A stretch of DNA of 16,966 bases from CAVPGH01 sp046726955. GTDB taxonomy: Bacteria; Acidobacteriota; Vicinamibacteria; Fen-336. Numbering within the stretch: position 1 is the first letter of the stretch; each line of letters begins with the position of its first letter. The notes beneath the pieces are model-generated. The model did no database searches. It was not told the origin of the DNA and saw only the letters and a list, made by a program, of their open reading frames with translations. A program made the position numbers and the translations under genes. The DNA is taken from assembly GCA_046726955.1 (NCBI GenBank), contig JBKPBQ010000545.1:1-16966 (forward strand), read 5' to 3'. Positions 1 to 6,241 of the stretch are shown here, piece by piece.

Positions 1-1112
1 GCCTGGACCTGGTCATTGGCGGACGCGCCGTAGAGAGCGACGATGGGCAGGGTTCCCACCGACCACCGCCAACCCACGAGAGGCAGGAAGAGAAACGGGG
101 CGAGGGCCTTGAAGATGCCCGACCTCGCGATCCCCTGGACGACCCGCCAGGGATGCGCGGCCATGCCGAGGACGGCCTCGGCGGGAGTCGCTCCGAAGTT
201 CCCCCAGAAGTGCGCGTAGGTGGGCCGGGTGTCGCCGAGGAGGCGAGGCAGCACGAAGCCGTAGAAGAAGGCGAGGTTGGCGACGGCGAGCGCGGTGGGC
301 AGCACCAGGTATAGGAGGCGATCGGGCCGGGACAGGCTTCGGTATCGGTGGAGCGCGATCCCAACGGAGGCAGCGAAGAGCGGCAGGCACGCGTCCTCCT
401 TGACGAGCACGGTCGCGACCACCGCCAGCACGAACGACGCGCGGGCCCCGGCGAGGGCGGCGTCGATCATCCAGGGGACGAGCCACGCGTAGAGCACCTC
501 GGGGTGGAAGCCGTAGTTGAGCGTGCGCGCGGTGTTGTCGTTGAAGACGAAGGCGAGGGCGCTCGCGGCCGTGAGCGCGCCTCCCAGGCCCAGGCGCCGG
601 CAGATCCGGACGACGTGCCACGCCCCGGCCGCGACCGCGAGCGCGGACAGCGCGTGCAGCCACATCGGCGTGGGGTGGAGCGCGTAGAGCGAGCACACGG
701 GGAGCATCGCCCAGTACGCGTGGTCCGCCAGCTCGCCACGGAAGGAGAACCCGGGCGTGTCCGAGACCTCGACGAACAGGGGTCGGCCGTTCACCGTCTG
801 GAAGCACGGCCGGTCGTAGTAGATCGTGAAGTCGATGGCGTTGATCTGGCCGGACTGGAAGCGCGTGAGCACGTACCAGAAGAGCGCGAGGCCGACGACG
901 ACGGCCGCGACGAGGACCTGTCGCGGCGACGGCTGCCACTCGCCAGCGCGGCGATGCAGCTCGCGCCAGCGTGGACGCACCGCCAGGAGGGCGAGCGCCA
1001 GCGCCGGCAGGAGCACCGCCGGCAGTCGGACGACGGGTGGCCAGCCCAATAGGGGCGCGCCCACGAGCACGACGACGACGAGACCCGCTATCGCCGCTAG
1101 CGCAACCCGCAC
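1..1112 (-). CDS. DUF2079-type polytopic membrane protein (3' end outside window)
   Basis: The reading frame that makes biological sense starts at GTG 1112-1110 and runs off the left edge, so about 370 residues are visible and the C-terminus is missing. It opens with a hydrophobic segment (LAAIAGLVVVVLVG) and contains many more predicted membrane segments. Motifs typical of DUF2079 predicted membrane proteins are present: an early IDFTIYYDRPCFQTVNGRP stretch, then a GELADHAYWAMLPV stretch, a NYGFHPEVLYAW stretch and LVKEDACLPLF near residues 237-247. In that family the acidic residues after the second membrane helix and the KED motif are conserved, and the fold is thought to resemble GT-C glycosyltransferases; the substrate is unknown. 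The frame is closed upstream by TAG at 1145-1143 and no other start codon lies in between. AGGTGG just upstream is a possible, closely spaced ribosome binding site. A longer open frame on the same strand (stop at 13-15) is arginine-rich and is a shadow. Confidence 0.75.
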   Translation of the reverse strand, partial: MRVALAAIAGLVVVVLVGAPLLGWPPVVRLPAVLLPALALALLAVRPRWRELHRRAGEWQPSPRQVLVAAVVVGLALFWYVLTRFQSGQINAIDFTIYYDRPCFQTVNGRPLFVEVSDTPGFSFRGELADHAYWAMLPVCSLYALHPTPMWLHALSALAVAAGAWHVVRICRRLGLGGALTAASALAFVFNDNTARTLNYGFHPEVLYAWLVPWMIDAALAGARASFVLAVVATVLVKEDACLPLFAASVGIALHRYRSLSRPDRLLYLVLPTALAVANLAFFYGFVLPRLLGDTRPTYAHFWGNFGATPAEAVLGMAAHPWRVVQGIARSGIFKALAPFLFLPLVGWRWSVGTLPIVALYGASANDQVQ

Positions 1113-1156
1113 GACCCACCTGTTGACGGAAAGGACGGCAGCCTACCACACGCACG

Positions 1157-1189
1157 AAAAAGGGGCGGCGGCTTCGAAAGCCGCCGCCC
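1157..1189 (-). terminator. Rho-independent terminator downstream of the BON-domain gene
   Basis: A perfect 12-bp inverted repeat (1163-1174 with 1178-1189) has a 3-nt loop and is followed on the minus strand by five T residues (A tract at 1157-1161). It lies about 30 bp after the stop codon of the BON-domain gene and before the next minus-strand gene. It should therefore end the BON transcript and insulate the DUF2079 gene. Confidence 0.85.
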
Positions 1190-1219
1190 GCCCGGGTATG
1201 AAGGGATGAATGGACCGAA

Positions 1220-1987
1220 TCAGCTCTCGTGCGTCGTCGCCCGTGCCTCCTCGCGCGCGCGGTCGCTCTCGAGCTGGACCTGGTTGTCCACCTGGAAGGC
1301 GAGGGTGCCGCGCGCGATGTTGGTGAGAACGCGCTGCTCGAGCTCGGTGCCCACGTAGCCGGTGAGCGTGACGCGGCCGTTCTCCACCACGATCCGGACC
1401 GGCGGGTTCGGCGCGCTCGCGAAGCGGACGAAGAGGCCGTTGGGATCGTAGTAGATCCGATTCACGAGCTCGCGGCGCAGGCGGTCGTCGAAGAAGGAGA
1501 CCGGCTGGACGCGGATCTCGCTCCGCACGTCGCGCAGCCCGGGCACACGCTCCACGCGGTCGAGGATCTGGTCGCGGCGATACTCGTCGCGGACCGAGCC
1601 CTGGAGGACCGCCACACCGTCGTTCACGCTCGCGCCGATGCTGTCGAAGACGCCGTAGTAGACGTAGCCGAGGACGGCGTCGGTGACGCCTTTCTCGAGC
1701 TCACGGTCCGACCGCTTCTCCGGGAACACCTGGATTCGGCTGTCGACGGTCTTCGCTTCCTTGCGCGCGGCCTCCTCCGCCCGCCGGCGGTCGTGGAGGC
1801 TGAGTGTGATCCCGGTGAGGGTGGCCACACCGTCCTTGACCTCGACCTGCAGGTTCCCCGTCTTGTCCAGCCCGGCCTTCGCCAGGCGGGACTCGATCTT
1901 GCCCTGCACCGTCGCGTCGTCGGCGTGGGTCGCCACCGTGGTGACGAGCAGGAACCCGACGGCTAACGCAGTGCCTCGAAGGATCAT
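1220..1987 (-). CDS. Exported protein with three BON domains
   Basis: A 255-residue protein begins with a signal peptide (hydrophobic core LAVGFLLVTTVA, cleavage likely near residues 20-23). Three BON repeats follow at roughly residues 25-90, 95-162 and 167-238. Each shows the pattern of a helix, a V-x-D/N-G-V/R-V-x-L-x-G strand (VKDGVATLTG, VNDGVAVLQG, VENGRVTLTG) and a following helix ending in a strand. BON domains occur in periplasmic or outer-membrane proteins such as OsmY and are thought to bind phospholipids or support envelope integrity under stress. I chose ATG 1987 rather than ATG 2035 because it directly precedes the signal peptide and has a GAGGAG ribosome binding site 6 nt upstream. 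The gene is transcribed away from the SDR operon and ends at a strong terminator. The exact role is unknown. Confidence 0.85.
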   Translation of the reverse strand: MILRGTALAVGFLLVTTVATHADDATVQGKIESRLAKAGLDKTGNLQVEVKDGVATLTGITLSLHDRRRAEEAARKEAKTVDSRIQVFPEKRSDRELEKGVTDAVLGYVYYGVFDSIGASVNDGVAVLQGSVRDEYRRDQILDRVERVPGLRDVRSEIRVQPVSFFDDRLRRELVNRIYYDPNGLFVRFASAPNPPVRIVVENGRVTLTGYVGTELEQRVLTNIARGTLAFQVDNQVQLESDRAREEARATTHES

Positions 1988-2162
1988 GGCGCTCTCCTCG
2001 ATCGGGCCGGTCCCCCGTCTGCCAGCCTCAAACATGTCTACGAACGGCCCGCCAAATGGATCTGCAAAGAAGCGTAAAGACTGCTCTTACAGGCCTTTAG
2101 ATGTGATCGCGCGCACACGCCATTCCATTCCCGGGAACTTCTCGGCAAAAGCCCTCCGCCGC

Positions 2163-2191
2163 TTGACCCGGCGGCCGCGTTTATTTAGATT
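2163..2191 (+). promoter_or_regulatory. Candidate promoter of the catabolic operon (possibly leaderless)
   Basis: TTGACC (2163-2168) and TAGATT (2186-2191) are separated by 17 bp, matching sigma-70 -35 and -10 spacing. Transcription would then begin near 2198, only about 3 nt before the ATG at 2201. No Shine-Dalgarno sequence is seen in the A/T-rich stretch before that ATG, which fits a leaderless or nearly leaderless mRNA. Predicted by eye only. Confidence 0.45.
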
Positions 2192-2200
2192 TCAACGATC

Positions 2201-2974
2201 ATGGACTTGCAGGGACGCCACGGCCTCGTCACGGGCGGCGGACGCGGCATCGGCCGCGCCACCGCCCTCGCCCTCGCCCGGCAGGGAGCCGCCGTGACGC
2301 TCTCCGCGCGGACGCTGAAGGAGATCGAAGCGGTCGCCGAGGAAGTCCGCGGTCTCGGCCGAAAAGCGCTCGCCGTGGGCGCCGACGTCGGGAAGCCCGA
2401 GGACGTCAAGGCGCTCTTTGCCGCCGCCCGCGCGGGCCTCGGTCCCGTGGACATCCTCGTCAACGGCGCCGGCATCGCACCGTCCGCTCCCCTCGCCCGC
2501 ACCACCGACGAGACGTGGAGCCAGGTCATCGCGGTCAACCTCTCGGGCGTCTTCTACGGGATGCGCGAGGCCTTGCCCGAGATGACGGGCCGGGGCTGGG
2601 GGCGCGTCGTGAACATCGCCTCCATCGCTGGCAAGTCGGCCATGCCCTACATCGCCGCCTACGCGGCGAGCAAGCACGGGGTGCTGGGCCTCACGAAGGT
2701 CGCGGCGCTCGAGGTCGCGCTGAAGGGCGTGACCGTGAACGCGGTCTGTCCGGGCTACGTGGACACCCCGATGACCGACGGCGGCATCGCGCGCATGTCC
2801 GAGAAGACCGGCCGCTCTCCCGAGGAGATCCGCAAGCACCTCGAGGAGCTCTCGCCGCAGAAGCGCATGGTGACGTCGGAAGAGGTCGCGGCGCTCGTCG
2901 TCTACCTCTGCGGCGAGGCCGCGCGCGGGATCACCGGTCAGGGGCTGAACGTGGACGGCGGGTCGCGGATGTGA
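2201..2974 (+). CDS. SDR-family NAD(P)-dependent dehydrogenase, probable 3-hydroxyacyl-CoA dehydrogenase
   Basis: A 257-residue classical short-chain dehydrogenase. The Rossmann nucleotide-binding motif TGGGRGIG is at 11-18, NGAG at 88-91, and the catalytic residues are S141, Y154 and K158 (YAASK). R37, just after the second beta strand (SAR), is often seen in NADP-preferring members. The C-terminal GQGLNVDGG motif is typical of the fold. As first gene of an operon with hydratase-family and acyl-CoA dehydrogenase genes, it most likely oxidises a 3-hydroxyacyl-CoA or an alicyclic hydroxyl intermediate to the ketone; that role is inferred from context. FabG-like 3-oxoacyl reductase activity is the main alternative. 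The start lacks a ribosome binding site and sits 9 nt after a -10-like TAGATT. Confidence 0.9.
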   Translation: MDLQGRHGLVTGGGRGIGRATALALARQGAAVTLSARTLKEIEAVAEEVRGLGRKALAVGADVGKPEDVKALFAAARAGLGPVDILVNGAGIAPSAPLARTTDETWSQVIAVNLSGVFYGMREALPEMTGRGWGRVVNIASIAGKSAMPYIAAYAASKHGVLGLTKVAALEVALKGVTVNAVCPGYVDTPMTDGGIARMSEKTGRSPEEIRKHLEELSPQKRMVTSEEVAALVVYLCGEAARGITGQGLNVDGGSRM

Positions 2975-2996
2975 CGGATCCATCGAGGAAGACGCC

Positions 2997-3389
2997 ATGA
3001 CACTGAAGACCGTGAACCCGGACGGCCTCGCCAAGCCCCGCGGCTACAGCCATGGCGTCTCGGGCCACGGCGAGCTCGTCTTCGTGGCCGGGCAGATCGG
3101 CTGGACCCGCGAGGGGCGCATGGTGTCGAGCGACCTCGTGGCCCAGTTCGACCAGGCCCTCGACAACGTGCTCACCGTGGTCTGGGCGGCGGGCGGCAAG
3201 GCGGAGTCGGTGGCGCGGCTCGTCATCTACGTGACCGACAAGAACGAGTACCGCAGCGCGGCCAAGGCGATCGGCGAGGCCTACCGGAAGCGCATGGGAC
3301 GCCACTACCCGGCGATGGCGCTCGTGGAGGTCAAGTCCCTGCTCGAAGACGACGCCAAGGTGGAGATCGAGGCGGTGGCTGTCCTGTGA
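2997..3389 (+). CDS. RidA/YjgF-family protein lacking the signature arginine
   Basis: A 130-residue member of the RidA (YjgF/YER057c/UK114) family, the usual length for the trimeric fold. Conserved stretches include LVFVAGQIGW (28-37), the F-x-QALDNV helix and a KVEIEAVAVL ending. In RidA proper an arginine in the P-x-R-S-x-V-E-V motif (Arg105 in E. coli) binds the substrate carboxylate during hydrolysis of 2-aminoacrylate. Here the aligned stretch is YPAMALVEV, with methionine at 107, so canonical imine deaminase activity is unlikely. The gene lies 22 bp after the SDR gene, has a GAGGAAG ribosome binding site, and its stop overlaps the MarR start. RidA paralogues are common in aerobic aromatic acyl-CoA clusters, where they may remove an amino group or a reactive imine; here that is only a hypothesis. 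Confidence 0.85.
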   Translation: MTLKTVNPDGLAKPRGYSHGVSGHGELVFVAGQIGWTREGRMVSSDLVAQFDQALDNVLTVVWAAGGKAESVARLVIYVTDKNEYRSAAKAIGEAYRKRMGRHYPAMALVEVKSLLEDDAKVEIEAVAVL

Positions 3390-3859
3390 AGAAGCTTGCC
3401 CCCCGCGTGGACCGTCGCGCGCGGCCCTCCGAACCCGCGCTCGCCCTCTCCGTCTGGCTGCGCCTACTCAAGGCGCACGGGCTCGTGCTGCGCGAGGTGC
3501 GCCGGCTCGTTCCCGAAGGGCTGACGCTCCCGCAGTTCGACGTCCTCGCCCAGCTCGACCGCCGGCCGGAGGGGATGACGCCCAAGGAGCTGACGCGCGA
3601 GCTGCTCGTGACCGCGGGCAACGTCACGGGCATCGTCGCTCGCCTGGAGCAGCACGGGCTGGTGCGGCGCGAGGCGGTTCCCCAGGATCGCCGGACGGTC
3701 CGCATCCAGCTCACGGCCGAAGGCCGGCGCCGGAACGAGACGGCGCTTCCCGCCCACCGACGCGATCTCGCCCGGCTGCTCGCCAGCGTTCCGCCTTCGG
3801 CGCTCGCCGACCTTCGCGAGTCGCTGGGCCGCTTCCTGGAGGCGTTCGAGAAGCCATGA
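3386..3859 (+). CDS. MarR-family transcriptional regulator
   Basis: A 157-residue protein with the MarR winged helix-turn-helix: dimerisation helix about 18-42, TLPQFDVLAQL helix about 47-57, recognition helix VTAGNVTGIVARLEQHGLV at 75-93, and a wing with D-R-R (VPQDRRTVRIQLTAEG) at 98-113. MarR proteins usually repress adjacent operons and are released by a phenolic or aromatic acyl-CoA ligand. It starts with GTG in a 4-bp GTGA overlap with the RidA-like gene and ends in a 4-bp ATGA overlap with the hydratase-family gene, so it is translationally coupled within the operon and probably autoregulates it. The operator is not proven; the region upstream of 2201 is the obvious place. Confidence 0.9.
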   Translation: MKKLAPRVDRRARPSEPALALSVWLRLLKAHGLVLREVRRLVPEGLTLPQFDVLAQLDRRPEGMTPKELTRELLVTAGNVTGIVARLEQHGLVRREAVPQDRRTVRIQLTAEGRRRNETALPAHRRDLARLLASVPPSALADLRESLGRFLEAFEKP

Positions 3860-4656
3860 CGCCCCGGAGCTTCCTGTTCGAGCAGGCGGGCCCGATCGTC
3901 CGCCTCACGCTGAACCGTCCGGACACGCTCAACTCCCTGACCTTCGAGGTCTACCGCGAGCTGACCGAGACCTTCCGGGCCCTCGCCACCCAGAAAGACG
4001 TCCGCGTGGTCGTCCTCACGGGCAAGGGCCGCGCGTTCTGCACGGGCGGCGACGTGAACGACATCATCGGCGAGCTTCTCCACCGGGACCGCGCCGGCCT
4101 CCTCGAGTTCACGCGCCTGACGTGCGACCTCGTGCGGGCGATGCGCGCGCTCCCCCAGCCGATCGTGGCCTCGTTGAACGGGACGGTGGCCGGGGCGGGC
4201 GCCGCCATCGCCCTCGCCGCCGACTTCCGCGTGGCCGCGGAGAGCGCGAAGATCGCGTTCCTCTTCGTGAAGGTGGGGCTGGCCGGCGCCGACATGGGCG
4301 CGGCCTACCTGCTCCCGCGCGTGGTCGGCCTGGGGCGGGCCACCGAGCTGCTGATGACGGGCGCGTTCACGGACGCGGCCGAGGCGCTGCGCATCGGCCT
4401 CTACAACCGCGTCGTCCCGGCGGACCGCCTGGACGAGGAGACCCGGCAGGTGGCGGAGACGCTGGCCCGAGGGCCGGCCGCCGGCCTCGCCGCCACCAAG
4501 GACGCCCTCAACAAGGAGATGCACATGGACGTCTGGAGCGCGCTCGACCACGAGGCCGCGGTCCAGGCCGAGCTCATGACCGGCCCCGACTTCCGCGAGG
4601 GCTTCGAGGCGTTCCGCGCCCGGCGGCCCCCGCGCTTCGAAGGCGCGCCCGAGTGA
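3856..4656 (+). CDS. Enoyl-CoA hydratase/isomerase-family (crotonase) protein without both canonical glutamates
   Basis: A 266-residue crotonase-fold protein. The first oxyanion-hole segment is GRAFCTGGDVND (58-69), and the second is the GTVAGAGAAIALAADFR helix (109-125). The position of the first hydratase glutamate (Glu144 in rat mitochondrial hydratase) is Ala117. No glutamate lies between 131 and 163, so the second (Glu164) is also missing. Instead the GLAGADMGAAYLLPR segment places an aspartate at 146, similar to the position used in dienoyl-CoA isomerases. It is therefore better read as an isomerase, ring-modifying or C-C-cleaving crotonase than as a simple 2-enoyl-CoA hydratase; that is inference from alignment by eye. 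It overlaps the MarR gene by 4 bp (ATGA) and the acyl-CoA dehydrogenase gene by 4 bp (GTGA). Confidence 0.88.
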   Translation: MTPRSFLFEQAGPIVRLTLNRPDTLNSLTFEVYRELTETFRALATQKDVRVVVLTGKGRAFCTGGDVNDIIGELLHRDRAGLLEFTRLTCDLVRAMRALPQPIVASLNGTVAGAGAAIALAADFRVAAESAKIAFLFVKVGLAGADMGAAYLLPRVVGLGRATELLMTGAFTDAAEALRIGLYNRVVPADRLDEETRQVAETLARGPAAGLAATKDALNKEMHMDVWSALDHEAAVQAELMTGPDFREGFEAFRARRPPRFEGAPE

Positions 4657-5792
4657 ACGACGAGCGGAACGATCCCTTCCTCGAGGAATCCCACCTCGCC
4701 CTCGCCGAGCGCGTCCGGGAGTTCGGGGAGAAGTTCCTCCGCGCGGGAGCCGAGGAAGAGCGCGACCCCGCCGGACGCACGCGCGAGGTGGCGCTCCGGC
4801 TGGGCCGCTCGAACCTACTGGCCGCAGCCGTGCCGCCTCCCTTCGGCCGGATGGACCTGCGCTCGCTCGTCGCCGTGCGAGAGGGACTCGCCTACTACTC
4901 GTCGCTCGCGGACACGGCCTTCGCCATGCAGGGGCTCGGCTCATTCCCCCTGAGCCGCGCGGGGACCGACGTGCAGAAGAGCCGCTGGCTGCCCGCGGTG
5001 GTCGAAGGCGAGGTCCTCTGCGCCTTCGCGGTGACGGAGCCCGAGGCCGGCTCCGATCTCGCCGCCGTGCGCACTACCGCGACCCGGGACGGTCACATCT
5101 GGCGGCTCAGCGGCACCAAGACCTACATCTCGATTGCCGGCATCGCCGGGCTCTACACCGTCCTCGCCCGCACCTCGGACGCCCCGGGCGCGGGCAGCCT
5201 GTCGATGTTCCTCGTGGACGCGGAGGCGCCGAACCTCTCGATCAAGCCGCTCGAGCCCATCGCCCCCCACCCGATCGGCGAGGTCCATCTCGACGGCGTG
5301 CCCGCGGTGCTGCTCGGCGAGGAGGGACGAGGCATGGGCCTCGCCCTCGCGACCCTGGATACGTTCCGGCCGAGCGTTGGCGCCGCCGCCTGCGGTCTCG
5401 CGTCGAGGGCCTTCGACGAGGCCGTGCGCCACGCGCAGGCCCGCCGGCAGTTCGGAAAGACGCTCGCCGAGTTCCAGGCGACGCAGCTGGCGATCGCGGA
5501 GATGCACGTGGACCTCGAGGGGGCGCGGCTCCTCGTCCGCCACGCCGCCTGGACGAAGGACCGCGGCCAGGAGCGGATCACCAAGGAGTCGGCGACGGCC
5601 AAGCTCGCGGCCACGGAGATGGCGCAGCGCGTGGTGGACCGCGCGGTCCAGATCCACGGAGGGGCGGGAGTCATGCGAGGATCGACGGTGGAGCGCCTCT
5701 ATCGCGAGGTGCGGGCCCTGCGCATCTACGAGGGGACCAGCGAGATCCAGAAGCTGGTCATCGCGGGGGCGGTCTTTAAGGAGAAGCGCTGA
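4653..5792 (+). CDS. Acyl-CoA dehydrogenase
   Basis: A 379-residue FAD-dependent acyl-CoA dehydrogenase of normal length. Signature 1 is CAFAVTEPEAGSDLA (123-137), FAD contacts lie at SGTKTYIS (153-160), and RRQFGKTLAEFQATQLAIAEM (264-284) forms the C-terminal helical bundle entry. QIHGGAGV (333-340) and RIYEGTSEIQ (357-366) form signature 2, with the catalytic base Glu360 at the MCAD Glu376 position. The open frame extends far upstream inside the hydratase-family gene, but the family N-terminus fits GTG 4653, in a GTGA overlap with that gene's stop. It should alpha,beta-desaturate an acyl-CoA, passing electrons to an electron-transfer flavoprotein not encoded in the window. Substrate is unknown; operon context suggests a cyclic or ring-derived acyl-CoA. 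Confidence 0.92.
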   Translation: MNDERNDPFLEESHLALAERVREFGEKFLRAGAEEERDPAGRTREVALRLGRSNLLAAAVPPPFGRMDLRSLVAVREGLAYYSSLADTAFAMQGLGSFPLSRAGTDVQKSRWLPAVVEGEVLCAFAVTEPEAGSDLAAVRTTATRDGHIWRLSGTKTYISIAGIAGLYTVLARTSDAPGAGSLSMFLVDAEAPNLSIKPLEPIAPHPIGEVHLDGVPAVLLGEEGRGMGLALATLDTFRPSVGAAACGLASRAFDEAVRHAQARRQFGKTLAEFQATQLAIAEMHVDLEGARLLVRHAAWTKDRGQERITKESATAKLAATEMAQRVVDRAVQIHGGAGVMRGSTVERLYREVRALRIYEGTSEIQKLVIAGAVFKEKR

Positions 5793-6241
5793 TGGGACGG
5801 ATCGTGGACCTTTGCGGGGAGATCGCGGCCAACGCCGACGAGGGGCCGGACGGCCTCGAGCTCCCTCCCGACGCGTGGGCGAAGCTGCGCGCGGACTGGC
5901 AGGACGAGGACATCGAGGACGCCCTCTCCCTCGTTCACGACTCGCTGCTGCAAAGCGAGCTCGTGGAGGCCGCGGACAGCCTGAGCGCCCGGCTGGTGGA
6001 GGCGCTCGGGGCCTACGGAGACGAGAAGAGCTTCGCCCGCCTCGTCGAGGGCGGGCAGAAGCTCGACGCCGATCTCGTGGGCCAGCTCGCGCGGCGGCTC
6101 GACCGTCTGGAGGAGATCCTGGAGAGCTTCCGCGAGGAGAAGGGCCCCGACCGCCGCGGCTTCGACGCTCTGAAGAGACGCCTCATGGACCAGGGCATCG
6201 AGAATGAGATGCGCGGCGAGGACGAGGGCGAGGAGGATTGA
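5792..6241 (+). CDS. Acidic helical protein of unknown function, 149 aa
   Basis: I do not recognise this protein. It is 149 residues, mostly predicted helix, with one cysteine (C8), no signal peptide and no membrane segment. An amphipathic, charged region with coiled-coil character spans about 92-135, and a strongly acidic tail (RGEDEGEED) ends it. The start ATG shares one base with the acyl-CoA dehydrogenase stop (TGATG) and AAGGAG lies a suitable distance upstream. The stop is overlapped by the OYE gene. This tight packing between two flavoenzyme genes argues that it is really translated. It could be an assembly factor or small subunit for one of them, but nothing in the sequence proves that. 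Confidence 0.75.
   Translation: MGRIVDLCGEIAANADEGPDGLELPPDAWAKLRADWQDEDIEDALSLVHDSLLQSELVEAADSLSARLVEALGAYGDEKSFARLVEGGQKLDADLVGQLARRLDRLEEILESFREEKGPDRRGFDALKRRLMDQGIENEMRGEDEGEED

Noticed and set aside
13..1155. A 380-codon open frame on the minus strand covering the left end
   Set aside because: Its translation is almost only Arg, Ala, Pro and Gly with no family features. The frame one step over encodes a coherent DUF2079 membrane protein.
4122..4652. Extension of the acyl-CoA dehydrogenase to a 556-residue fusion
   Set aside because: The extra N-terminal part lies inside the crotonase gene, is low-complexity Arg/Gly/Pro, and the family N-terminus fits GTG 4653.
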